From Paraescarpia echinospica (lineage: Eukaryota > Annelida > Polychaeta > Sabellida > Siboglinidae): a DNA stretch of 64,000 bases. Position 1 is the first letter of the stretch. Every line of letters begins with the position of its first letter. Made by a program: the position numbers and the translations under genes. Positions 46,591 to 59,940 of the stretch are shown piece after piece. The notes beneath the pieces were generated by a model. The model was not told where the DNA came from. It was given only the letters and a program-made list of their open reading frames with translations, and did not search any database. The stretch is taken from NCBI GenBank assembly GCA_020002185.1, contig CM034533.1, forward strand, positions 73,310,805-73,374,804, in the 5' to 3' direction.

Positions 46591-48220
46591 CAAGGGAACA
46601 ACCAAGTGGGAGAGTATAAGATTGTGATAGGTAGTGATGACTCACTGACAAGACAGAATGGATCAAGTGATTTTGAAAGGGCAAGGGATCAACCAAGTGG
46701 GAGAGTATAAGATTGTGATAGGTGGTGATGACTCACTGACAAGACAGAATGGATCAAGTGATTTTGAAAGGGCAAGGGAACAACCAAGTGGGAGAGTATA
46801 AGATTGTGATAGGTGGTGATGACTCACTGACATGGCAGAATGGATCAAGTGATTTTGAAAGGGCAAGGGAACAACCAAGTGGGAGAGTATAAGATTGTGA
46901 TAGGTGGGGATGACTCACTGACAAGACAGAATGGATCAAGTGATTTTGAAAGGGCAATGGATCAACCAAGTGGGAGAGTATAAGATTGTGATAGGTGGTG
47001 ATGACTCACTGACAAGACAGAATGGATCAAGTGATTTTGAAAGGGCAAGGGAACAACCAAGTGGGAGAGTATAAGATTGTGATAGGTAGTGATGACTCAC
47101 TGACAAGACAGAATGGATCAAGTGATTTTGAAAGGGCAAGGGAACAACCAAGTGGGAGAGTATAAGATTGTGATAGGTAGTGATGACTCACTGACAAGAC
47201 AGAATGGATCAAGTGATTTTGAAAGGGCAAGGGAACAACCAAGTGGGAGAGTATAAGATTGTGATAGGTGGGGATGACTCACTGACAAGACAGAATGGAT
47301 CAAGTGATTTTGAAAGGGCAATGGATCAACCAAGTGGGAGAGTATAAGATTGTGATAGGTGGTGATGACTCACTGACAAGACAGAATGGATCAAGTGATT
47401 TTGAAAGGGCAAGGGAACAACCAAGTGGGAGAGTATAAGATTGTGATAGGTAGTGATGACTCACTGACAAGACAGAATGGATCAAGTGATTTTGAAAGGG
47501 CAAGGGAACAACCAAGTGGGAGAGTATAAGATTGTGATAGGTGGGGATGACTCAATGACAAGACAGAATGGATCAAGTGATTTTGAAAGGGCAATGGATC
47601 AACCAAGTGGAAGAGTATAAGATTGTGATAGGTGGTGATGACTCACTGACAAGACAGAATGGATCAAGTGATTTTGAAAGGGCAAGGGAACAACCAAGTG
47701 GGAGAGTATAAGATTGTGATAGGTAGTGATGACTCACTGACATGGCAGAATGGATCAAGTGATTTTGAAAGGGCAAGGGAACAACCAAGTGGGAGAGTAT
47801 AAGATTGTGATAGGTGGGGATGACTCACTGACAAGACAGAATGGATCAAGTGATTTTGAAAGGGCAATGGATCAACCAAGTGGAAGAGTATAAGATTGTG
47901 ATAGGTGGGGATGACTCACTGACAAGACAGAATGGATCAAGTGATTTTGAAAGGGCAATGGATCAACCAAGTGGGAGAGTATAAGATTGTGATAGGTGGT
48001 GATGACTCACTGACAAGACAGAATGGATCAAGTGATTTTGAAAGGGCAAGGGAACAACCAAGTGGGAGAGTATAAGATTGTGATAGGTAGTGATGACTCA
48101 CTGACAAGACAGAATGGATCAAGTGATTTTGAAAGGGCAAGGGAACAACCAAGTGGGAGAGTATAAGATTGTGATAGGTGGTGATGACTCACTGACAAGG
48201 CAGAATGGATCAATTGATTT
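46588..48220. repeat. 91-bp minisatellite, ~18 copies
   Basis: Very similar units containing CAAGTGGGAGAGTATAAG, ATTGTGATAGG, GATGACTCACTGAC and AGAATGGATCAAGTGATTTT. Each has TGACTCA, a perfect AP-1 site (one copy has TGACTCAATG). Variation at GGTGGTG/GGTAGTG/GGTGGGG and GGGAACAACC/GGATCAACC recurs in order, pointing to multi-unit duplication. Because 91 is not a multiple of three, many overlapping 71-codon minus frames appear; none is credible. Confidence 0.97.
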
Positions 48221-48376
48221 TGTCCTGCACTGTAACGGATCAAGGGGGGCGAGGTGTAGAAACACAGTCCACTGAAGTCTGTTATGGTCTACGGCTGTGC
48301 CAACGGTATCATCAACAATGCAGCCATGTTGCACTTTATTTTTTCCTACTGTGATGATACTAGACAAATATCAATT
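48221..48376. other. short spacer between two arrays
   Basis: Unique sequence of about 155 bases; nothing recognised. Confidence 0.6.
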
Positions 48377-49725
48377 GTAGTTTGTGGATATAGTTGCAAT
48401 AATACTGATAGGCTACAGTTGTTGTTATAGCCTTGTAGTGTGGATATAGTTGCAATAATACTGATAGGCTACAGTTGGTGTTATAGCCTTGTAGTGTGGA
48501 TATAGTTGCAATAATACTGATAGGCTACAGTTGTTGTTATAGCCTTGTAGTGTGGCTATAGTAGCAATAATACTGATAGGCTACAGTTGTTGTTATAGCC
48601 TTGTAGTGTGGATATAGTTGCAATAATACTGATAGGCTACAGTTGGTGTTATAGCCTTGTAGTGTGTATATAGTAGCAATAATACTGATAGGCTACAGTT
48701 GTTGTTACAGCCTTGTAGTGTGGATATAGTTGCAATAATACTGATAGGCTACAGTTGTTATAGCCTTTTAGTGTGGATATAGTAGCAATAATACTGATAG
48801 GCTATAGTTGTTGTTATAGCCTTGTAATGTGGGTATAGTTGCAATAATACTGATAGGCTACAGTTGGTGTTATAGCTTTGTAGTGTAGATATAGTAGCAA
48901 TAATACTGATAGGCTACAGTTGGTGTTATAGCTTTGTAGTGTAGATATAGTAGCAATTATACTGATAGGCTACAGTTGTTGTTATAGTCTTGTAGTGTGG
49001 ATATAGTTGAAATAATACTGATAGGCTACATTTGGTGTTATAGCCTTGTAGTGTGGATATAGTTGCAATAATACTGATAGGCTACAGTTGTTGTTATAGC
49101 CTTGTAGTGTGGATATAATTGCAATAATACTGATAGGCTACAGTTGGTGTTATAGCCTTGTAGTATGGAAATAGTAGCAATAATACTGATAGGCTATAGT
49201 TGGTGTTATAGCCTTGTAGTGTGGATATAGTAGCAATAATACTGATAGGCTACAGTTGTTGTTATAGTCTTGTAGTGTGGATATAGTTGCAATAATACTG
49301 AAAGGCTACAGTTGTTGTTATAGCCTTGTAGTGTGGATATAGTTGCAATAATACTGATAGGCTACAGTTGTTGTTATAGCCTTGTAGTGTGGATATAGTT
49401 GCAATAATACTGATAGGCTACAGTTATTGTTATAGCCTTGTAGTGTGGATATAGTTGCAATAATACTGATAGGCTACTTTTGTTGTTATAGCCTTGTAGT
49501 GTGGATATAGTTGCAATCATACTGATAGGCTACAGTTGTTGTTATAGCCTTGTAGTGTGGATATAGTTGCAATCATACTGATAGGCTACAGTTGTTGTTA
49601 TAGCCTTGTAGTGTGGATATAGTTGCAATAATACTGATAGGCTACAGTTGGTGTTATAGCCTTGTAGTGTGGATATAGTTGCAATAATACTGATAGGCTA
49701 CAGTTGTTGTTATAGCCTTGTAGAG
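48377..49725. repeat. 56-bp minisatellite upstream of COPA exon A
   Basis: About 24 units of TAGTGTGGATATAGTTGCAA, TAATACTGATAGGCTACAG and TTGTTGTTATAGCCT, with TTGGTG variants. It ends about 60 bases before the acceptor of COPA exon A and so probably fills the end of that intron. Confidence 0.97.
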
Positions 49726-49786
49726 TGACGATGAAATGAGTGTTTTATAGGTGTCTTTGGTTCCTGATGGTGTCAATGTGTTGCAG

Positions 49787-49925
49787 CCATTGCCATCTGC
49801 AACCGCAAGTTGGAGAATCTGTGTACAATCCATGAAAACATTCGCGTGAAGAGTGGAACCTGGGATGAGAACAACATCTTCATCTACACAACTACCAACC
49901 ACATCAAATACGCCATCACTAACGG
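49787..49925 (+). CDS. COPA: COPA exon A
   Basis: The acceptor is TGTGTTGCAG (exon from 49787). Two bases complete a codon, then [20 protein letters not shown] and [20 protein letters not shown] are read, ending AITNG across the junction (phase 2, GG|T). This matches the conserved [19 protein letters not shown] and [11 protein letters not shown] blocks of coatomer alpha, in the second beta-propeller. The last ~46 bases and the donor GG|GTCAGT are copied four more times in tandem directly downstream. The donor itself lacks the usual purine-rich A at +3, so it is weaker than average. Confidence 0.97.
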
Positions 49926-50160
49926 GTCAGTCAGTCAGTCATCAATACAACTACTAACCACATCAAATACGCCATCACTAACGGGTCAGTCAGGCAGTCA
50001 TCAACACAACTATCAACCACATCAAATACGCCATCACTATCAGGTCAGTCAGTCATCAATAAAACTACTAACCACATAAAATACGCCATCACTAACAGGT
50101 CAGTCAGTCATCTATACAACTACTAACCACATCAAATATGCCATCAGTAACGGGTCAGTC
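49926..50160 (+). repeat. exon-derived tandem repeat with copied 5' splice sites
   Basis: Four units of 55-59 bases follow the real donor. Each holds a copy of the last ~46 bases of COPA exon A (from TCATCTACACAACTACC to CATCACTAACGG) plus GTCAGTCAGTC. GT of the real donor is at 49926; copied donors have GT at 49985, 50044, 50099 and 50154. The first copy differs from the exon by one base over the last 38, so duplication is recent or maintained. The COPA frame stays open through to 50079. Spacing of 59 or 55 would shift the frame if a later donor were joined to exon B. Confidence 0.95.
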
Positions 50161-50592
50161 AGTCTCGGTCAATCATGACTATTATGACACTTGTCCAACA
50201 AACATTACACAATTACATAATTGTCAGGATGTTGGTGTAAGCATATTGGTGATGCAAATTAAATTAAGACTTATGGTTTTGTCGATGATCATGCCAGTAA
50301 TATAAATATGCCGTTTTCATAAAAGTCTGAAGAAAAGTTTGGTAACAGGGTTTATTGTGCTAGCGGTTATAACCAATGAAATATATGTTGATGCACGTGA
50401 CATAATAGGCTTAGGGGGACACTCAATTCTCGTAAGTCATATGTGCACAGAGATCAGTAACTAGATCTCATGATATTCAAAGCAACACATTTTGGTGTGG
50501 GTCAAACAACAACCCTGCAACTATATATTATACATTAGTCAGCAGCATTGTTAAACTGACTTCAACTGTGATGTTTGTATTTAATTTGTTAG

Positions 50593-50755
50593 TGATCACG
50601 GCATCATCCGCACCCTCGACCTACCCATCTACATCACTCGCATCAAGGGCAACAACGTCTACTGCCTTGACCGCGAGTGTCGACCTCGCGTCCTCAACAT
50701 CGACTCCACTGAGTACAAGTTCAAGTTGGCCCTCATTAACCACAAGTATGATGAG
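50593..50755 (+). CDS. COPA: COPA exon B
   Basis: The acceptor is TTAATTTGTTAG (exon from 50593); T completes Gly from exon A, and 54 codons follow, starting [20 protein letters not shown], then [20 protein letters not shown], ending HKYDE before GAG|GTGAGT (phase 0). These residues are nearly invariant in animal coatomer alpha and form the end of the propeller and the turn into the solenoid. The donor is a perfect consensus. Confidence 0.98.
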
Positions 50756-51012
50756 GTGAGTGCACTTTGTTTTAGTGCTACAGTCATGTGACACATTTAG
50801 CTGTATACCTCAAGTAATAGCATTAAAGTAACATGGTTTTCTGGACAGAACAGATTATATTACAATTGATTTATGCATCACATGACATATTGCCTAGCAA
50901 CAAAGTGCATGAAGCCATTAAAATGGATGCCAAAATGTGGACTGCTCAGATATTCCATTATATTTTTGTGAAATTCTGGTTCCAAACGGTTTTCTTTATG
51001 ACAAAAATATTA

Positions 51013-54000
51013 GGCAATGCATATAGTATTTCTATCAACCTAGTTGGCAAGTCAAAGCTTGACAGATCATGTGCACACGTTTGACTGTGATGTGGGCATA
51101 TAGTATTGCTATCAACCTAGTTGGCAAGTCAAAGCTTGACAGATCATGTGCACACGTTTGACTGTGACGTGGGCATATAGTATTTCTATCAACCTAGTTG
51201 GCAAGTCAAAGCTTGACAGATCATGTGCACACGTTTTACTGTGACGTGGGCATATAGTATTTCCATCAGCCTAGTTGGCAAGTCAAAGCTTGACAGATCA
51301 TGTGCACACGTTTGACTGTGATGTGGGCATATAGTATTTCTATCAACCTAGTTGGCAAGTCAAAGCTTGACAGATCATGTGCACATGTTTGACTGTGACG
51401 TGGGCATATAGTATTTCTATCAACCTAGTTGGCAAGTCAAAGCTTGACAGATCATGTGCACTCGTTTGACTGTGACGTGGGCATATAGTATTTATATCAA
51501 CCAAGTTTGCAAGTCAAAGCTTGACAGATCATGTGCACACGTTTGACTGTGACGTGGGCATATAGTATTTCTATCAGCCTAGTTGGCAAGTCAAAGCTTG
51601 ACAGATCATATGCACACGTTTGACTGTGACGTGGGCATATAGTATTTCTATCAACCTAGTTGGAAAGTCAAAGCTTGACAGATCATGTGCACACATTTGA
51701 CTGTGACGTGGGCATATAGTATTTCTATCAACCTTGTTGGCAAGTCAGCTTGACAGATCATGTGCACACGTTTGACTGTGATGTGGGCATATAGTATTGC
51801 TATCAACCTAGTTGGCAAGTCAAAGCTTGACAGATCATGTGCACACGTTTGACTGTGACGTGGGCATGTAGTATTTCTATCAACCTAGTTGGCAAGTCAA
51901 AGCTTGACAGATCATGTGCACACGTTTTACTGTGACGTGGGCATATAGTATTTCCATCAACCTAGTTGGCAAGTCAAAGCTTGACAGATCATGTGCACAC
52001 GTTTGACTGTGATGTGGGCATATAGTATTTCTATCAACCTAGTTGGCAAGTCAAAGCTTGACAGATGATGTGCACACGTGTGACTGTGACATGGGTATAT
52101 AGTATTTCTATCAACCTAGTTGGCAAGTCAAAGTGTGACAGATGATGTGCACACGTGTGACTGTGACGTGGGTATATAGTATTTCTATCAACCTTGTTGG
52201 CAAGTCAGCTTGACAGATCATGTGCACACGTTTGACTGTGACGTGGGCATATAGTATTTATATCAACCTAGTTGGCAAGTCAAAGCTTGACAGATCATGT
52301 GCACACGTTTGACTGTGACGTGGGCATATAGTATTTCTATCAACCTAGTTGGCAAGTCAAAGCTTGACAGATCATGTGCACACGTTTGACTGTGACGTGG
52401 GCATATAGTATTTCTATCAACCTGGTTGGCAAGTCAAAGCTTGACAGATCATGTGCACACGTTTGACTGTGACGTGGGCATATAGTATTTCTATCAACCT
52501 AGTTGGCAAGTCAAAGCTTGACAGATCATGTGCACACGTGCGACTGTGACATGGGGATATAGTATTTCTATCAACCTAGTTGGCAAGTCAAAGCTTGACA
52601 GATCATGTGCACACGTTTGACTGTGACGTGGGCATATAGTATTTCTATCAACCTAGTTGGCAAGTCAAAGCATGACAGATCATGTGCACACGTGCGACTG
52701 TGACGTGGACATATAGTATTTATATCAACCTAGTTGGCAAGTCAAAGCTTGACAGATCATGTGCACACGTTTGACTGCGACGTGGGCATATAGTATTTCT
52801 ATCAACCTAGTTGGCAAGTCAAAGCTTGACAGATCATGTGCACATGTTTGACTGTGACGTGGGCATATAGTATTTCTATTAACCTAGTTGGCAAGTCAAA
52901 GCTTGACAGATCATGTGCACACGTTTGACTGTGACGTGGGCATATAGTATTTCTATCAACCTGGTTGGCAAGTCAAAGCTTGACAGATCATGTGCACACG
53001 TTTTACTGTGACGTGGGCATATAGTATTGCTATCAACCTAGTTGGCAAGTCAAAGCTTGACAGATCATGTGCACACGTGTGACTGTGACGTGGGTATATA
53101 GTATTTCTATCAATCTAGTTGGCAAGTCAAAGCGTGACAGATGATGTGCACACGTGTGACTGTGACGTGGGTATATAGTATTTCTATCAACCTAGTTGGC
53201 AAGTCAAACCGTGACAGATCATGTGCACACGTGTGACTGTGACGTGGGTATATAGTATTTCTATCAACCTAGTTGGCAAGTCAAAGCGTGACAGATCATG
53301 TGCACACGTGTGACTGACGTGGGCATATATATTTCTATCAACCTAGTTGGCAAGTCAAAGCTTGACAGATCATGTGCACACGTGTGACTGACGTGGGCAT
53401 ATATATTTCTATCAACCTAGTTGGCAAGTCAAAGCTTGACAGATCATGTGCACACGTGTGACTGTGATGTGGGTATATAGTATTTCTATCAACCTAGTTG
53501 GCAAGTCAAAGCGTGACAGATGATGTGCACACGTGTGACTGTGACGTGGGTATATAGTATTTCTATCAACCTAGTTGGCAAGTCAAAGCGTGACAGATCA
53601 TGTGCACACGTGTGACTGTGACGTGGGTATATAGTATTTCTATCAACCTAGTTGGCAAGTCAAAGCGTGACAGATCATGTGCACACGTGTGACTGATGTG
53701 GGCATATATATTTCTATCAACCTAGTTGGCAAGTCAAAGATTGACAGATCATGTGCACACGTGTGACTGACGTGGGCATATATATTTCTATCAACCTACT
53801 TGGCAAGTCAAAGTTTGACAGATCATGTGCACACGTGTGACTGTGATGTGGGTATATAGTATTTCTATCAACCTAGTTGGCAAGTCAAAGCGTGACAGAT
53901 GATGTGCACACGTGTGACTGTGACGTGGGTATATAGTATTTCTATCAACCTAGTTGGCAAGTCAAAGCGTGACAGATGATGTGCACACATGTGACTGTGA

Positions 54001-54768
54001 CGTGGGTATATAGTATTTCTATCAACCTAGGTGGCAAGTCAAAGCGTGACAGATCATGTGCACACGTGTGACTATGACGTGGGTATATAGTATTTCTATC
54101 AACCTAGTTGGCAAGTCAAAGCTTGACAGATCATGTGCACACGTGTGACTGTGACGTGGGTATATAGTATTTCTATCAACCTAGTTGGCAAGTCAAAGCG
54201 TGACAGATGATGTGCACACGTGTGACTGTGACATGGGTATATAGTATTTCTATCAACCTAGTTGGCAAGTCAAAGCGTGACAGATGATGTGCACACGTGT
54301 GACTGTGACGTGGGCATATATATTTCTATCAACCTAGTTGGCAAGTCAAAGCGTGACAGATGATGTGCACACGTGTGACTGACGTGGGCATATATATTTC
54401 TATCAACCTAGTTGGCAAGTCAAAGCGTGACAGATGATGTGCACACGTGTGACTGACGTGGGCATATATATTTCTATCAACCTAGTTGGCAAGTCAATGC
54501 GTGACAGATGATGTGCACACGTGTGACTGTGATGTGGGTATATAGTATTTCTATCAACCTAGTTGGCAAGTCAAAGCGTGACAGATCATGTGCACACGTG
54601 TGACTGACGTGGGCATATATATTTCTATCAACCTAGTTGGCAAGTCAAAGCGTGACAGATGATGTGCACACGTGTGACTGTGACGTGGGCATATATATTT
54701 CTATCAACCTAGTTGGCAAGTCAAAACGTGACAGATGATGTGCACACGTGTGACTGTGACGTGGGTAA
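51013..54768. repeat. 77-bp minisatellite in COPA intron B-C, ~49 copies
   Basis: Units of GGGCATATAGTATTTCTATC, AACCTAGTTGGCAAGTC, AAAGCTTGACAGATCATG and TGCACACGTTTGACTGTGACGT. It fills most of this 4.1-kb intron. The left half mainly has CTTGACAGATCATG...ACGTTTG; the right half has CGTGACAGATGATG...ACGTGTG and shorter 73-base forms, so two subfamilies have spread from separate founders. Most units hold TGACGTGG, the sequence of an unfolded-protein response element, plus palindromes GTGCAC and ACACGTGT. Confidence 0.97.
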
Positions 54769-54876
54769 GCTGGGCGTACTGGATCCATCAATTGTAATGG
54801 ACATGCTAATAACTGTAGCAATATAAAACCTGTGTCCCTGTGAAGACGTTACTTCAGTGATAACTGTGTCTTGTAG

Positions 54877-56112
<1,236 letters not shown>

Positions 56113-56583
56113 TTAAAGGATGACTGTAGTCCATCTTCCATATAAGTACTTACTCCCACTCTGGAGTGTTGTCCCACTGGCGTGAGGAGGTGGGGCCCCT
56201 TTCCGTGTACATAGATGCACCATAGGTTTTGTTGTATCATATATTTCCATCATTAAAATAAGCATGTATAAATGTAATAAAACTAAACAGTTGTAGTAGT
56301 ATTAAAACTTTGTTTCACAGAGGTGACCATGTCACATATACAGCACGTTTTCGATGGGCCATCAAAAGCATACACTTACATCCACAGTTATGTTGCTTTA
56401 GATACATTCACAACAGCATATCATTTTAAACCAAATAAAAATATTAAATACATAAAATACCTTTACAATGAAAAACAATTCTAAAATATACCAATTCTAG
56501 AAAGAAAGAAAATAGTAAATAAATATAAATAATTAAAAACAATTAATGGTGTTTAATTGAACAGATCTGCCAGGGAGTAAAGT
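56113..56583. other. unique intron sequence between two arrays
   Basis: AT-rich, no feature recognised. Confidence 0.6.
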
Positions 56584-58728
56584 GAAAGTGCTTTAAGCAG
56601 TTCTGAAGACAGGATACTGCGCTATATAAGAACCTTCAAGTGTAAATGCTTTAAGCAGTCCTGAAGACAGGATACTGCGCTATATAAGAACCTTCAAGTG
56701 TAATTGCTTTAAGCAGTCCTGAAGACAGGATACTGCGCTATATAAGAACCTTCAAGTGTAAGTGCTTTAAGCAGTCCTGAAGACAGGATACTGTGCTATA
56801 TAAGAACCTTCAAGTGTAAGTGCTTTAAACAGTCCTGAAGACAGGATACTGCGCTATATAAGAACCTTCAAGTGTAAGTGCTTTAAGCAGTCCTGAAGAC
56901 AGGATACTGCGCTATATAAGAACCTTCAAGTGTAAGTGCTTTAAGCATTCCTGAAGACAGGATACTGCGCTATATAAGAACCTTCAAGTGTAAGTGCTTT
57001 AAGCAGTCCTGAAGACAGGATACTGCGCTATATATGAACCTTCAAGTGTAAGTGCTTTAAGCAGTCCTGAAGACAGGATACTGTGCTATATAAGAACCTT
57101 CAAGTGTAAGTGCTTTAAGCAGTCCTGAAGACAGGATACTGCGCTATATAAGAACCTTCAAGTGTAAGTGCTTTAAGCAGTCCTGAAGACAGGATACTGC
57201 GCTATATAAGAACCTTCAAGTGTAAGTGCTTTAAGCAGTCCTGAAGACAGGATACTGCGCTATATAAGAACCTTCAAGTGTAAGTGTTTTAAGCAGTCCT
57301 GAAGACAGGATACTGCGCTATATAAGAACCTTCAAGTGTAAGTGCTTTAAGCAGTCCTGAAGACAGGATACTGCGCTATATAAGAACCTTCAAGTGTAAG
57401 TGCTTTAAGCAGTCCTGAAGACAGGATACTGCGCTATATAAGAACCTTCAAGTGTAAGTGTTTTAAGCAGTCCTGAAGACAGGATACTGCGCTATATAAG
57501 AACCTTCAAGTGTAAGTGTTTTAAGCAGTCCTGAACACAGGATACTGCGCTATATAAGAACCTTCAAGTGTAAGTGCTTTAAGCAGTCCTGAAGACAGGA
57601 TACTGCGCTATATAAGAACCTTCAAGTGTAAGTGCTTTAAGCAGTCCTGAAGACAGGATACTGCGCTATATAAGAACCTTCAAGTGTAAGTGCTTTAAGC
57701 AGTCATGAAGACAGGATACTGCGCTACATAAGAACCTTCAAGTGTAAGTGCTTTAAGCAGTCCTGAAGACAGGATACTGCGCTAAATAAGAACCTTCAAG
57801 TGTAAGTGCTTTAAGCAGTCCTGAAGACAGGATACTGCGCTATATAAGAACCTTCAAGTGTAAGTGTTTTAAGCAGTCCTGAAGACAGGATACTGCGCTA
57901 TATAAGAACCTTCAAGTGTAAGTGCTTTAAGCAGTCCTGAAGACAGGATACTGCGCTATATAAGAACCTTCAAGTGTAAGTGCTTTAAGCAGTCCTGAAG
58001 ACAGGATACTGCGCTATATAAGAACCTTCAAGTGTAAGTGCTTTAAGCAGTCTTGAAGACAGGATACTGCGCTATATAAGAACCTTCAAGTGTAAGTGCT
58101 TTAAGCAGTCCTGAAGACAGGATACTGCGCTATATAAGAACCTTCAAGTGTAAGTGCTTTAAGCAGTCCTGAAGACAGGATACTGCGCTATATAAGAACC
58201 TTCAAGTGTAAGTGCTTTAAGCAGTCCTGAAGACAGGATACTGCGCTACATAAGAACCTTCAAGTGTAAGTGCTTTAAGCAGTCCTGAAGACAGGATACT
58301 GCGCTACATAAGAACCTTCAAGTGTAAGTGCTTTAAGCAGTCCTGAAGACAGGATACTGTGCTATATAAGAACCTTCAAGTGTAAGTGCTTTAAGCAGTC
58401 CTGAAGACAGGATACTGCGCTATATAAGAACCTTCAAGTGTAAGTGCTTTAAGCAGTTCTGAAGACAGGATACTGCGCTATATAAGAACCTTCAAGTGTA
58501 AGTGCTTTAAGCAGTTCTGAAGACAGGATACTGCGCTATATAAGAACATTCAAGTGTAAGTGCTTTAAGCAGTTCTGAAGACAGGATACTGCGCTATATA
58601 AGAACCTTCAAGTGTAAGTGCTTTAAGCAGTCCTGAAGACAGGATACTGCGCTATATAAGAACCTTCAAGTGTAAGTGCTTTAAGCAGTTCTGAAGACAG
58701 GATACTGCGCTATATAAAAACCTACATA
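56584..58728 (+). repeat. 58-bp array, ~37 copies, L2-tail-like
   Basis: Units of AAGTGCTTTAAGCAGTCCTG, AAGACAGGATACTGC and GCTATATAAGAACCTTCAAGTG. The order GTGCTTT...GCGCTATATAAG resembles the 3' end of L2-type LINEs (compare AGCGCTTTATAAG in the nested element at 9400-9415), so the array was probably seeded by such a tail. Nearly every unit has TATATAAG, like a TATA box, and GTAAGT, the perfect intron side of a 5' splice site. It ends about 20 bases before the acceptor of COPA exon D. Confidence 0.97.
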
Positions 58729-58748
58729 CCTTTTGTGTTTGTCTGCAG

Positions 58749-58938
58749 GTAGCCCTGGAGGCTGCCCGGGCCCTGGATGACAAGGAGTGCTGGGAGAAGC
58801 TGGGAGAGGCGGCCTTGCTACAGGGCAATCACCAGGTGGTGGAGATGACCTACCAGCGCACCAAGAACTTTGACAAACTCTCCTTCCTCTATCTCCTCAC
58901 TGGCAATCTCGAGAAACTGCGCAAGATGATGAAGATAG
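58749..58938 (+). CDS. COPA: COPA exon D
   Basis: The acceptor is TGTTTGTCTGCAG (exon from 58749). Sixty-three codons plus one base read [40 protein letters not shown] and [20 protein letters not shown], then MKI, before ATAG|GTGAGA (phase 1). It codes for alpha-solenoid helices of coatomer alpha, including the conserved [17 protein letters not shown] block. Confidence 0.98.
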
Positions 58939-59424
58939 GTGAGACATCACTAGGTCATTTACGTTTCCATCGGTGAAAAAATTTTGCTTTGTACATGATA
59001 ACAAGAACACTTAATCCTTTGGTTTTGTTGTACCTCGGATTTTCGAAGGATGTTGGCACTAAAAAGTCATTCCATTATTATTATCCTGGTCACTTTATAT
59101 TGTTGTTTGCAGTAGGAGATCATTGGTCAAGGGGACAGAGTTTTTTATAATGTCATACTTTTCCATCAAGTTTTTCTTTGTTTTTCAATTACAAGATGAG
59201 ATGACAACAATTAATTTCAAAGCAGCCTTAAAATAAACAGTCTCCTTAGACATGGAAAAACATCAGTGGCATAAAACGTATAATAAATAGAGGTTTGCTT
59301 ACAAATACTCTGTTGCATAGCTGTACTGCAGATGAAGAGTATTTGATGACATTGCTAGCAGGTATTGTACTTGTAAGACTGACCAGTGATGACCAACTGA
59401 TGAGTGTATGTTGTTTGTTGACAG

Positions 59425-59520
59425 CTGAGATTCGCAAGGATATGAGTGGTCAGTACCAGACTGCCCTCTACCTCGGTGACGTCACTGAGCGTGTGAAGAT
59501 CCTCCGAAGCTGTGGACAGA
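59425..59520 (+). CDS. COPA: COPA exon E
   Basis: The acceptor is GTTGACAG (exon from 59425). CT completes Ala, followed by [20 protein letters not shown] and [11 protein letters not shown]; the last base A is carried on (phase 1) before A|GTGAGT. It matches the conserved [22 protein letters not shown] block. Confidence 0.98.
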
Positions 59521-59724
59521 GTGAGTCACCATGGTCATCTTTACTGAGGGATATTCTCATAAGTTTACAAATTCCAAAAAATTACATGTTTAGTATTAGT
59601 TCACCCCCTCACCTCCAGTGTCAGTTGGCACTAAATGTTTAACTTACTAAGAGTCACCACTGTCAAAATATTTCCCCCAGAATATGTGGTGATGTTCTGT
59701 GTTACACATTCCTCATTGTTACAG

Positions 59725-59940
59725 AGTCCCTGGCCTACCTGACGGCTGCCACCCACGGTCTCGTGGACGACGCAGAGGAAATACAAGCGACATTTGACAT
59801 GGAAAAGGACCAAGTGCCCGACGTGAATCCCCACGCTGACCTCCTGCAGCCCCCTGTACCCATCACACAGCAGGAGAGCAACTGGCCCCTGCTGACTGTC
59901 TCGAAGGGTTTCTTTGAGGGCGCCATGGCTGCTACCAGAG
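59725..59940 (+). CDS. COPA: COPA exon F
   Basis: The acceptor is CATTGTTACAG (exon from 59725). The joined Lys is followed by [20 protein letters not shown], a linker [18 protein letters not shown] and [17 protein letters not shown], ending AGAG|GTACGC (phase 1). [14 protein letters not shown] is a signature of coatomer alpha near the end of the solenoid. The flexible acidic linker and the C-terminal epsilon-COP-binding domain should follow in exons beyond the window. Confidence 0.98.

Noticed and set aside
46016..46619. + strand frames of 156 and 141 codons
   Set aside because: Antisense shadows of the low-complexity part of the CR1 ORF1.
46663..48367. Many overlapping ~71-codon minus-strand frames (VPLPFQNHLIHS-type)
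   Set aside because: They step by 91 bases through a minisatellite whose unit is not a multiple of three, so the frames are by-products of the repeat.
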